This document shows positions 4,604-9,414 of a stretch of DNA of 9,414 nt, in pieces. The stretch comes from an uncultured Micavibrio sp. GTDB lineage: Bacteria > Pseudomonadota > Alphaproteobacteria > Micavibrionales > UBA1664. Location of the stretch: the NCBI GenBank assembly GCA_937896295.1, contig CALBME010000115.1:1-9414 (forward strand). The letters are read 5' to 3'. Made by a program: the position numbers and the translations under genes. The notes under the pieces were generated by a model. It worked only from the letters and a program-made list of their open reading frames with translations. It was not told where the DNA came from and did not search any database. The number at the start of each line of letters is the position of its first letter. Positions within the stretch are counted from its first letter, which is position 1.

Positions 4604-5021
4604 GGTTCCAGACCTTATTAACAAGATCCTGACACCCTATCAGTTGGAGGCGGTATTGTTCGGCCTCTGCCGCGTAGTCGTAAAGCCATTCAGCGCGGAT
4701 TCCATCCTGTCCAGAAGGCTCTCCGCGTCCGGCTCCTGCATCACGTTGGCCGGGGGGGATGGTAATTGACACGCAGGCTGGATTGTCGCGCAGCCGCTTA
4801 AGACCAGCAAGCTGCTTATTAAGATTATAAATTTTGCCTTGTAAATCATTGGAAACCTCCTGAGTTAATATTTTGTCATTCTGGCAGATTGATAATGAAG
4901 CCTCGGCAACATTCTTTTTGATCCTTAAATGTTTTAAATCCTGCTTCAGAATATGGATATAAAAAAAACTGATTGATATAATCGCTAACGCAGCCATCCC
5001 GATGGCAGTCTTGATATTCAT
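4593..5021 (-). CDS. Rz: Inner-membrane spanin (Rz-like)
   Basis: The 142-residue product has an N-terminal hydrophobic segment (about residues 5-25, IGMAALAIISISFFYIHIL) as membrane anchor. A charged helical stretch (about 26-75) with coiled-coil character follows, then a Pro/Gly-rich linker and a C-terminal part. This is the layout of i-spanins, which sit in the inner membrane and join an outer-membrane lipoprotein across the periplasm to fuse the membranes at the end of lysis. The identification depends strongly on context: it follows the endolysin with an ATGA overlap, and a lipoprotein gene with a proper lipobox lies wholly inside it in another frame, as for lambda Rz/Rz1. Sequence is too divergent to match a specific Rz family by eye. 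Confidence 0.82.
   Translation of the reverse strand: MNIKTAIGMAALAIISISFFYIHILKQDLKHLRIKKNVAEASLSICQNDKILTQEVSNDLQGKIYNLNKQLAGLKRLRDNPACVSITIPPGQRDAGAGRGEPSGQDGIRAEWLYDYAAEAEQYRLQLIGCQDLVNKVWNRAP
4640..4849 (-). CDS. Rz1: Outer-membrane spanin lipoprotein (Rz1-like), embedded in Rz
   Basis: The 69-residue product starts with a lipoprotein signal: charged MIYKAK, a hydrophobic stretch, and the lipobox LSGC (residues 17-20). Cleavage before C20 would leave a 50-residue lipoprotein with the Pro-rich piece QLPSPP, a hallmark of Rz1. The gene is entirely inside Rz in another frame. ATG 4849 is preceded by a near-ideal ribosome site, AGGAGG, on the minus strand (4861-4856), which indicates that this nested frame is truly translated. 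The mature protein would be tethered in the outer membrane and bind the C-terminus of Rz. Embedded o-spanins imply a host with an outer membrane. Confidence 0.88.
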   Translation of the reverse strand: MIYKAKFIILISSLLVLSGCATIQPACQLPSPPANVMQEPDAESLLDRMESALNGFTTTRQRPNNTASN

Positions 5022-5554
5022 ACCTCAGCCTCCGAAATCGGGCCATGGGGACCTAAAACGATCTTACGGACATTATCCGGTTGTGCAACCTTCCAATCAC
5101 AACGGCGGGACGCTAAAAGACGGTTTTTGGCAATTCTGACAATGGATACGGTATTCCCCTGATTTCCGCCGATAACATGGAAGCAGGAATCATCTTCCCC
5201 TACATAGAGGCCAACATGGCCCCCGCCAGTGCGTTGGAAGATCAGAACGTCCCCAAGGCTAGGATATAACGCTCTCTTGCCCCAGCCTACCCATTCCCGC
5301 GCCGCAAGGGCCTTCTGACCGAATGGGAAACCCGCCCTCTTGGCGCAAACCGCAATAAACAGGCCGCACCATGGAATTTCATCAGAATTATAAAAATCGC
5401 CAATCCATCCACCAATTTCATCGGCCCATGCAAGAATGACTTTCTCATGCGCCGGGCCGGGTATTTCTTTAATTCCATAGCAGGAGAGTGCTTCTTTCAA
5501 AATCTTTGGCCCCGGCTCTTTTTCAAGAAATTTGTACTGATCCGGTAAAGTCAT
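5018..5554 (-). CDS. Endolysin, NlpC/P60-CHAP-like peptidase (TIGR02594-type)
   Basis: The 178-residue product has the order Cys, His, Asn expected of a papain-like peptidoglycan amidase/peptidase. IPWCGLFIAVCAKRAG gives the catalytic Cys at 63, GDVLIFQRTGGGHVGLYVG the His at 113, and HVIGGNQGNTVSI the third polar residue near N131. This matches the TIGR02594 family of phage and phage-like lysis proteins, about the usual length. It would cut peptide bonds in the cell wall once the holin opens the inner membrane; no signal peptide is visible, which fits holin-dependent release. ATG 5554 has AAGGA 5-6 bases upstream, and the gene begins 1 base after the preceding stop. Its own stop overlaps the Rz start as ATGA. 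Confidence 0.88.
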   Translation of the reverse strand: MTLPDQYKFLEKEPGPKILKEALSCYGIKEIPGPAHEKVILAWADEIGGWIGDFYNSDEIPWCGLFIAVCAKRAGFPFGQKALAAREWVGWGKRALYPSLGDVLIFQRTGGGHVGLYVGEDDSCFHVIGGNQGNTVSIVRIAKNRLLASRRCDWKVAQPDNVRKIVLGPHGPISEAEV

Positions 5555-5555
5555 A

Positions 5556-5708
5556 TTAATCCTTTTTTTTAATCAAAGCCTTCGCCAACTGGCCATTACT
5601 CCGCCTGATGGCTTCGCATAATTTATCTGACGCATCGCAGGATTGATCTGCTGCGATTTTAACAGAATTTTTAAATTCTTCAAACCGATCAATGATTGCT
5701 TGGTTCAT
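5556..5708 (-). CDS. Small soluble protein between holin and endolysin
   Basis: The 50-residue product, MNQAIIDRFEEFKNSVKIAA then DQSCDASDKLCEAIRRS and a Lys-rich end, is helical and has no membrane segment. ATG 5708 overlaps the end of the holin-like gene by 20 bases. The same frame stays open upstream to 5918, but that part is antisense-like to real coding and is left out. The ribosome site is weak, so translation may depend on the upstream gene. Its last codons contain a run of eight A (minus strand, 5570-5563), which forms part of the endolysin ribosome site. Function is unknown; a lysis-timing role is only a guess from position. Confidence 0.55.
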   Translation of the reverse strand: MNQAIIDRFEEFKNSVKIAADQSCDASDKLCEAIRRSNGQLAKALIKKKD

Positions 5709-5964
5709 TGAGTTTTCGTTCGACGCGCTCAAGGACGGCAGTATTTCCCACCAATGCCCTGACAATGGTTTCGACATTGCTCTGGGCTTGAGAAATCGTT
5801 GCATCCACGAGCTGGTTATACCTTGTTTCACGAGCTGTTTCCCTTTCTGCCGATTTATCCAAGACGGATTTGATATATTTCCCGCCAAAGTAAATGACAA
5901 GTGCCATGAAGGCCACAAGCGGCCCCTGCTTTACCAATTCATCCCATGCCCCGATAGGTTCCAT
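5689..5964 (-). CDS. Holin-like single-span membrane protein
   Basis: The 91-residue product has one clear membrane helix near the N-terminus (about residues 14-32, GPLVAFMALVIYFGGKYI). A long charged helix follows, SVLDKSAERETARETRYNQL, ending VLERVERKLNEP. One membrane span plus an amphipathic coiled tail resembles small phage holin-like proteins of the BhlA/UviB type, and the position directly before the endolysin fits. I chose ATG 5964 because GGGGA is 5-6 bases upstream; a GTG at 5976 would put that site inside the gene. A promoter-like element precedes it. Whether it is the holin, an antiholin or another membrane accessory cannot be settled from sequence. Confidence 0.65.
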   Translation of the reverse strand: MEPIGAWDELVKQGPLVAFMALVIYFGGKYIKSVLDKSAERETARETRYNQLVDATISQAQSNVETIVRALVGNTAVLERVERKLNEPSNH

Positions 5965-5984
5965 GCTATTCCCCACATAGTTAA

Positions 5985-6021
5985 TTTTATATCATAATAT
6001 GTTCCATTTTACACACATCAA
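5985..6021 (-). promoter_or_regulatory. Candidate sigma-70-type promoter for the lysis cassette
   Basis: On the minus strand TTGATG (6021-6016) and TATTAT (5999-5994) are separated by 16 bases, close to the sigma-70 consensus. The surroundings are strongly A/T-rich (ATGATATAAAATT). TATGAT (5996-5991) is an alternative -10 with a longer spacer. It lies in the only sizeable gap of the late block (5977-6057), just upstream of the holin-like gene. This would let the lysis genes be transcribed separately from the tail genes. Pattern match only. Confidence 0.4.
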
Positions 6022-6057
6022 ACCACATCCATCTTGTAAGTTTGCAACAGATCAATG

Positions 6058-6633
6058 TCATTGCTGTAATCTCTGCATAACGATTGAGGCATAAGAAGCA
6101 TCAAGGGATCCAGCTGTAGGGACAACATCTATTGAGCCGAAAATCTCGATCACATCATTGCTGTTACTTGTTGCATAATTAACGCTCCACGTTACAACAA
6201 CCATCGTCCCGGTCAGCGTTGTTACGACCTGGGTCTTTACTGGTGGAGCTGCGCCGTTGGTCAGATCGGCTGCGGTGTTATTCGTGCGGCGGAGTTTCAG
6301 CGCAGCGGTACGAACGGCGGCGAACGTAGCACCGTTATAATCAAGGCAGACCGTAGCGGTAATCTTATATGTTCCGGGCGATGTAATGGTCAGGCTTGGA
6401 TCGGTCGTTCCGAAATCCAATTTTGCAGCCGTTGCAGTCAGCGCGTAGACCGTTCCAGCCGAGAAAACAGATAATTGATTGGCCGTGGTCAGGATGGTTG
6501 ATGCCATCCATGACGCTACCAGAGTTCCGGTGATTGATTTATCTTCTGTCTCGCCATCCTTGCGGATGTAAAAAAGATCGGCACTCGCCGCTGATGCCGC
6601 TGGGGAAAGATCAGAAATTGCCTTATCAGTCAT
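6058..6633 (-). CDS. Tail-fibre-like protein with beta-rich (jelly-roll type) C-terminal domain
   Basis: The 191-residue product begins MTDKAISDLSPAASAASADL, continuing FYIRKDGETEDKSITGTLVASW. This is a connector found at the start of many phage tail-fibre and tail-appendage proteins. The rest is rich in Thr/Ala/Val with beta strands such as TYKITATVCLDYNG (about 88-101) and VIEIFGSIDVVP, and ends in SYASIVMQRLQ. This pattern recalls C1q/TNF-like jelly-roll heads of receptor-binding proteins. It probably forms a trimer on the virion tail and helps bind the host surface. ATG 6633 has AGGAGAT 5 bases upstream and lies 10 bases after the esterase-like gene. Fold assignment is by impression only. 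Confidence 0.68.
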   Translation of the reverse strand: MTDKAISDLSPAASAASADLFYIRKDGETEDKSITGTLVASWMASTILTTANQLSVFSAGTVYALTATAAKLDFGTTDPSLTITSPGTYKITATVCLDYNGATFAAVRTAALKLRRTNNTAADLTNGAAPPVKTQVVTTLTGTMVVVTWSVNYATSNSNDVIEIFGSIDVVPTAGSLDASYASIVMQRLQQ

Positions 6634-6643
6634 ATTGTATCTC

Positions 6644-8137
6644 CTAGAACTCTATAGTTGGATCAATGATTGGTACAAGCTGCATACGGGAAATGTAGAT
6701 GGTCGTTGTTCCTGCCGCTTGGTTATTGATGACGATTGTGGCATTCCACAAAATACTGGTCATTCCGGCTTTCCATTGCGTTTCAGGGGTTGATTGCCAC
6801 AATGGGGAACCGTCCGCAGCCTCATAGGCAATATTAGGCCATAGAAGCCCCGTATCAGACTTCATGGATTGCGTGTCCATATTGGCCGGGGTAGATGGCT
6901 GGCCACGCGCCCGAAGTGATATGCCCTCGATTAACGGAGACGCATCCGCCTTGAATTGCATCCATCCTTTGTACCAAGACCCCGGAGCTGGTAGAGGTGA
7001 TGTGATATTTCCTGATTTATTCAGCGTAAACGTTGAATTCGTTCCGCCTGTTGCGGTTCCATCAGAAGTAAACACGAGCTTCTGGTAGTTAATTCCATCA
7101 ACAGTGACCTTACTAGCTACACAAGTCACACCTGTTGAACCTGATCGACTCATCTGCATACCATCGCATACAGTGCCAGTTGTACCTGTCCCAGCCGTTC
7201 CGCCTGTTCCAGTACAGGTTGGATTGGTTGCAATATCACCAGTTGTTACTGCCTCTGGGAAGCCCGTGAATGGATCAATCCATGCAGCAAGGGCATCTAT
7301 TAACCCGCCATTATCAGATGCAACCGCAGCCCCTCCTAACGGGGTGAGGTGAACTCCATCCGATTGAAGATATCCGGTTTTTGGCGTTCTATCTGCATCA
7401 GCATTAGAGCAAATTAGATCACGGCGAACGACTTGAATATTGGTTGGATCTGCGTCTGCTTGCGCTTGATCATAAGCACAGCAATCCATCCATAACTGCC
7501 GCCCTGCTGATCCTGATCCCCATCCTGTGCTGCCTGTGCCTGTTATTGGACGGGGAGGAATTGTCATGATAACGACTTTAATTCCTGCCGCGAGAAGCGC
7601 ATCAATTGTCGCTCTGCGGTTGGTCGTGATCGCTGTATACCGTGTAGCGGCGTTTCCTGAACTCGTATCGCTTGAAATGTCATTCGTTCCGCCGCCAAGA
7701 ATACAAACTTTAACGCCAGGTATTGAGGTAACTGCAGAAACACGGGCGAAAACCTGTGCCGCGTTATTACCTGACACGGCTTGGTTAAATCCATTGGCCT
7801 GTCTGTTCGTAACACTGGCATCTGACCAGTTAATCATCCGCCCGCGCTTGTCGAACATTTCTGCCCAGTTCATATAGCCACGCGACCACTTACCAAGCTC
7901 AAGCGAGCCAGCGGAAATATTAGGGATCAGATTATGCTGCTCTAAACTATCGCCAAGAAGCGTGACAACGGTACTTCCGTGGAGTTTTGCAGTTATATCT
8001 GCTGACATCCGTTTATTCGTCAGAGCGTCATCTGTATATGCTGCGTTTGTCAGGGCATCATCGGTGAAGGCTGGGTTGGCTGTGGTTGCAGCTGCACTAG
8101 ACCCGCCCCCCCTGCTGCGTCCTCTTATTCTATTCAC
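6644..8137 (-). CDS. SGNH/GDSL-family esterase, probable tail-associated depolymerase/deacetylase
   Basis: The 497-residue product contains all blocks of SGNH hydrolases. GDS with the nucleophile Ser at 64 lies in VVTLLGDSLEQHN, an oxyanion Gly in AVSGNN (about 123), Asn in GGGTND (N152), and Asp/His in SDGVHLTPLG (D260, H263). These enzymes remove acyl groups from sugars; on phage tails they usually de-acetylate capsule or O-antigen. The first 60 residues are a Gly/Ser/Ala-rich linker with two copies of a TDDALTN motif. The region after about 290 is Gly/Thr-rich and then beta-rich with Trp-containing strands, likely carbohydrate-binding or trimerisation. I place the start at GTG 8137, with AAGGTAGG 5 bases upstream, overlapping the previous gene by 8 bases. 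Location among tail genes supports a virion role; substrate is unknown. Confidence 0.82.
   Translation of the reverse strand: MNRIRGRSRGGGSSAAATTANPAFTDDALTNAAYTDDALTNKRMSADITAKLHGSTVVTLLGDSLEQHNLIPNISAGSLELGKWSRGYMNWAEMFDKRGRMINWSDASVTNRQANGFNQAVSGNNAAQVFARVSAVTSIPGVKVCILGGGTNDISSDTSSGNAATRYTAITTNRRATIDALLAAGIKVVIMTIPPRPITGTGSTGWGSGSAGRQLWMDCCAYDQAQADADPTNIQVVRRDLICSNADADRTPKTGYLQSDGVHLTPLGGAAVASDNGGLIDALAAWIDPFTGFPEAVTTGDIATNPTCTGTGGTAGTGTTGTVCDGMQMSRSGSTGVTCVASKVTVDGINYQKLVFTSDGTATGGTNSTFTLNKSGNITSPLPAPGSWYKGWMQFKADASPLIEGISLRARGQPSTPANMDTQSMKSDTGLLWPNIAYEAADGSPLWQSTPETQWKAGMTSILWNATIVINNQAAGTTTIYISRMQLVPIIDPTIEF
8015..8071 (-). repeat. Direct repeat encoding A(F/Y)TDDALTN twice
   Basis: Within the N-terminal linker of the esterase-like protein, residues 23-31 (AFTDDALTN) and 33-41 (AYTDDALTN) are near-identical with a 10-residue period. 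The DNA differs at several third positions, so the duplication is not recent or is kept at protein level. It is probably part of an attachment or spacer segment. Confidence 0.75.
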
Positions 8138-8459
8138 CAGAACCTACCTTGATAAAAACATCAGCTGTGCCAGTTTCACGAATTGCTGCAATATATTTAT
8201 GCGTTGGGTCTTTTGTATAAGTCTGGACTGTCCCGGCACCGACAACGGCACCACCTAAGGGGACGCTTGCGGAAGTTGGAAAAACCGCCGTTGTCGAAGC
8301 AACACCACTTGTTATAAAAACAGGCGTTGTCCCGGCTGTATTATCAACGATAAGCCTTGATGTGTTTATATCGCCCGGAACTAGCGTGACTTGTTGTGAT
8401 GAGCTCGTTACATCGGAAATAACATATTGTGGCGAGTTTAAGGCCATCGGATTATCCAT
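8130..8459 (-). CDS. Small beta-rich phage structural protein
   Basis: The 109-residue product has alternating strands and small residues: QQVTLVPGDINTSRLIVDNT, TPVFITSGVA, SVPLGGAVVGAGTVQTYTKD, then HKYIAAIRETGTADVFIKVGSGE. Very similar layouts occur in small phage proteins encoded next to tail or head genes, where they are thought to be decoration or adaptor proteins with a beta-sandwich. Start at ATG 8459 with a strong AAAGGAG site upstream. It ends 8 bases into the esterase-like gene, suggesting coupled expression and that the two proteins may work in the same tail structure. Exact role is unknown. Confidence 0.65.
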   Translation of the reverse strand: MDNPMALNSPQYVISDVTSSSQQVTLVPGDINTSRLIVDNTAGTTPVFITSGVASTTAVFPTSASVPLGGAVVGAGTVQTYTKDPTHKYIAAIRETGTADVFIKVGSGE

Positions 8460-8460
8460 T

Positions 8461-8538
8461 TTATTCTCCTTTGGGATTAGCTTGTTTTAATGCGTTACGT
8501 TCGGTTTTTACCGTATCGAGGCACGACTGGTATATCAT
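8461..8538 (-). CDS. Possible 25-residue micro-gene between tail genes
   Basis: An ATG at 8538 overlaps the preceding stop as ATGA and opens a frame reading MIYQSCLDTVKTERNALKQA then NPKGE. It stops 1 base before the next start codon, and its last codons contain the ribosome site of the next gene. It fills the whole gap between two genes with no spare bases. This is what a real overlapping micro-gene or a translational bridge would look like, but 25 codons are too few for firm support. Confidence 0.4.
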   Translation of the reverse strand: MIYQSCLDTVKTERNALKQANPKGE

Positions 8539-8954
8539 TCCGCCCCCTTAGGAATGTTAATCTTTACCTGCATACAGGCTGCTGCAATTTGTTTTAGTTC
8601 ACCAGAAATAGAATCATTCTGGTGAACCCATTTCATGACAGCATCAAGCTGATCTCCTATTACGGGATAAGCATTAGCCCGATCATATTTCCATTTATTC
8701 TTTTCAAAATCAGCCAGGGCGCGGATTTCCTCGGCATCAATTTCATCTGTCTTTATTTTGTAAACAGACAGAATTTTTGAGAAATCATAATCATTAACAA
8801 AAGAACCGTTTTCTTTTGCGTCAAGGATGTGTGTTTTCCCGTCAATGCTTTGAATTGCCTTTAGTCCAGATAGACTTTCAGGAAGTTCGCTAACAAAAAC
8901 ACCCCTTCCATCTACAGAAATAAATTTATCTGGAACGATAACTCTGATTTCCAT
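8535..8954 (-). CDS. Tail-associated protein with a YPxIGDQLDA motif
   Basis: The 139-residue product ends with KWKYDRANAYPVIGDQLDAVMKW followed by a helical segment. The YP-x-IGDQLDA phrase recurs in small phage proteins encoded next to tail-fibre genes, some of which are thought to be fibre chaperones or assembly factors. The N-terminal half is mixed strand and helix and is unrecognised. I chose ATG 8954, which overlaps the preceding stop as TAATG and has AAGGA about 8 bases upstream; a frame open to 8972 would place that site inside the gene. It lies directly after the collar/fibre gene, as expected for a fibre helper. Confidence 0.65.
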   Translation of the reverse strand: MEIRVIVPDKFISVDGRGVFVSELPESLSGLKAIQSIDGKTHILDAKENGSFVNDYDFSKILSVYKIKTDEIDAEEIRALADFEKNKWKYDRANAYPVIGDQLDAVMKWVHQNDSISGELKQIAAACMQVKINIPKGAE

Positions 8955-9414
8955 TACGCTGTCCTTTTCCACATATAGACGACTTCATAAGACTGCACGA
9001 TTGAGAAAGCTGTGCCTGATCCAACAAGATCGGTTGAGCCCTCCCCTGCAGTTGTAGTAGCGCCGCTAAAAGACTGCCGCGTTGCCGAGCCTCCGGTTTT
9101 ATATGCTGCATTTGCCTGTGTATCTGAATACACACCGTGCAAGTGTCTGTGAGACGCTAGGTTTGTTGTTGCAAGAGTCTGACTATCAGATCCTCCAGTC
9201 GCTCCCGGAGTCGCGTATGTAGACCCTACGCCAATCAGAACCCTATCAACGCCAAGAGCTGTCCAAGTGCCGTAACCAAGTAATGTTGCTGGGTTTGTTG
9301 CGTCACTTGCATTCATGTAAATGCTTCCAACAGGCATCCGGAAAAGATCCAATATCCCCTGAACCGTGGTCTTTTTCTGCGCGTTGGAAGCGTCAGCATC
9401 TTCCACGAGGATCA
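8954..9414 (-). CDS. Tail collar/fibre-type protein, 5' end beyond the window
   Basis: The frame is open through the window edge, so the N-terminus is missing; a GTG at 9406 is not needed as a start because ILVEDADASNAQKKTTVQGI reads on smoothly from upstream. The visible part has PVGSIYMNASDATNPATLLGYGTW, then RVLIGVGSTY and LASHRHLHGVYSDT, and ends GTAFSIVQSYEVVYMWKRTA. This combination is typical of phage tail-collar or baseplate/short-fibre C-terminal domains. The HRHLH cluster recalls the His pairs that hold metal ions in T4-like fibre tips. It probably forms a trimeric host-binding tip. It is the most upstream gene visible in the late block. Confidence 0.8.
   Translation of the reverse strand, partial: ILVEDADASNAQKKTTVQGILDLFRMPVGSIYMNASDATNPATLLGYGTWTALGVDRVLIGVGSTYATPGATGGSDSQTLATTNLASHRHLHGVYSDTQANAAYKTGGSATRQSFSGATTTAGEGSTDLVGSGTAFSIVQSYEVVYMWKRTA

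Noticed and set aside
5709..5918. Upstream extension of the small gene at 5556-5708
   Set aside because: The extended frame lies opposite in sense only to shadow coding of the holin-like gene and reads as unrelated low-quality protein. ATG 5708 is enough.
5692..5997. 101-codon plus-strand frame across the holin-like region
   Set aside because: It is antisense to the holin-like gene and its neighbour, runs into the promoter-like spacer and has no recognisable features.
7527..7877. 116-codon plus-strand frame inside the esterase-like gene
   Set aside because: It is antisense to the SGNH catalytic region, whose conserved motifs show which strand is coding.
1..9414. CRISPR array, insertion sequence or integrase attachment site
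   Set aside because: No regularly spaced direct repeats, transposase or integrase motifs, or terminal inverted repeats were seen in the window.

Overview
The window looks like one end of an assembled contig from a tailed phage or prophage of a Gram-negative host, with a foreign, artefactual first 480 bases. Positions 1-27 match the 3' end of the Illumina TruSeq read-1 adapter. Positions 28-479 are GC-rich and encode the C-terminal end of a bacterial tyrosine kinase with a Gly/Tyr/Asp-rich tail, of actinobacterial style. From about 480 base composition drops to a balanced GC level and every gene is phage-like. The Gram-negative host is inferred from the two-component spanin pair (inner-membrane Rz plus a lipoprotein Rz1). 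I cannot name the host genus.

Plus-strand early/accessory block (about 480-4395). A short leader with two hairpins precedes a small gene recognised as Acb2/Tad1, a phage cyclic-nucleotide sponge that blocks CBASS and Thoeris signalling. Then comes a gene-free stretch (779-1006) that folds on paper into two adjoining branched RNA domains. It ends just upstream of a compact RNA ligase with all nucleotidyltransferase motifs. After the ligase, a chain of small genes (DUF551-like, Ead-like and unrecognised proteins) is joined almost throughout by ATGA or similar stop/start overlaps, as expected for one translationally coupled operon.

Minus-strand late block (4445-9414, read right to left). It begins with a tail collar/fibre-type protein cut by the window edge, then a small tail-associated protein, a 25-codon ORF, a small beta-rich protein, a 497-residue SGNH/GDSL esterase-like tail protein and a beta-rich tail-fibre-like protein. 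A promoter-like spacer follows, then a lysis cassette: holin-like membrane protein, a 50-residue soluble protein, a cysteine-histidine peptidase endolysin, Rz with Rz1 wholly embedded in another frame, and a Com-like zinc-ribbon protein at the end. The two blocks converge at about 4396-4444.

The most interesting part is 480-1546: anti-signalling protein, structured non-coding RNA and RNA ligase side by side, which could be a counter-defence or RNA-repair island. Acb2 rests on family recognition from memory. The RNA fold is base pairing found by eye. The link between the RNA and the ligase is inference.
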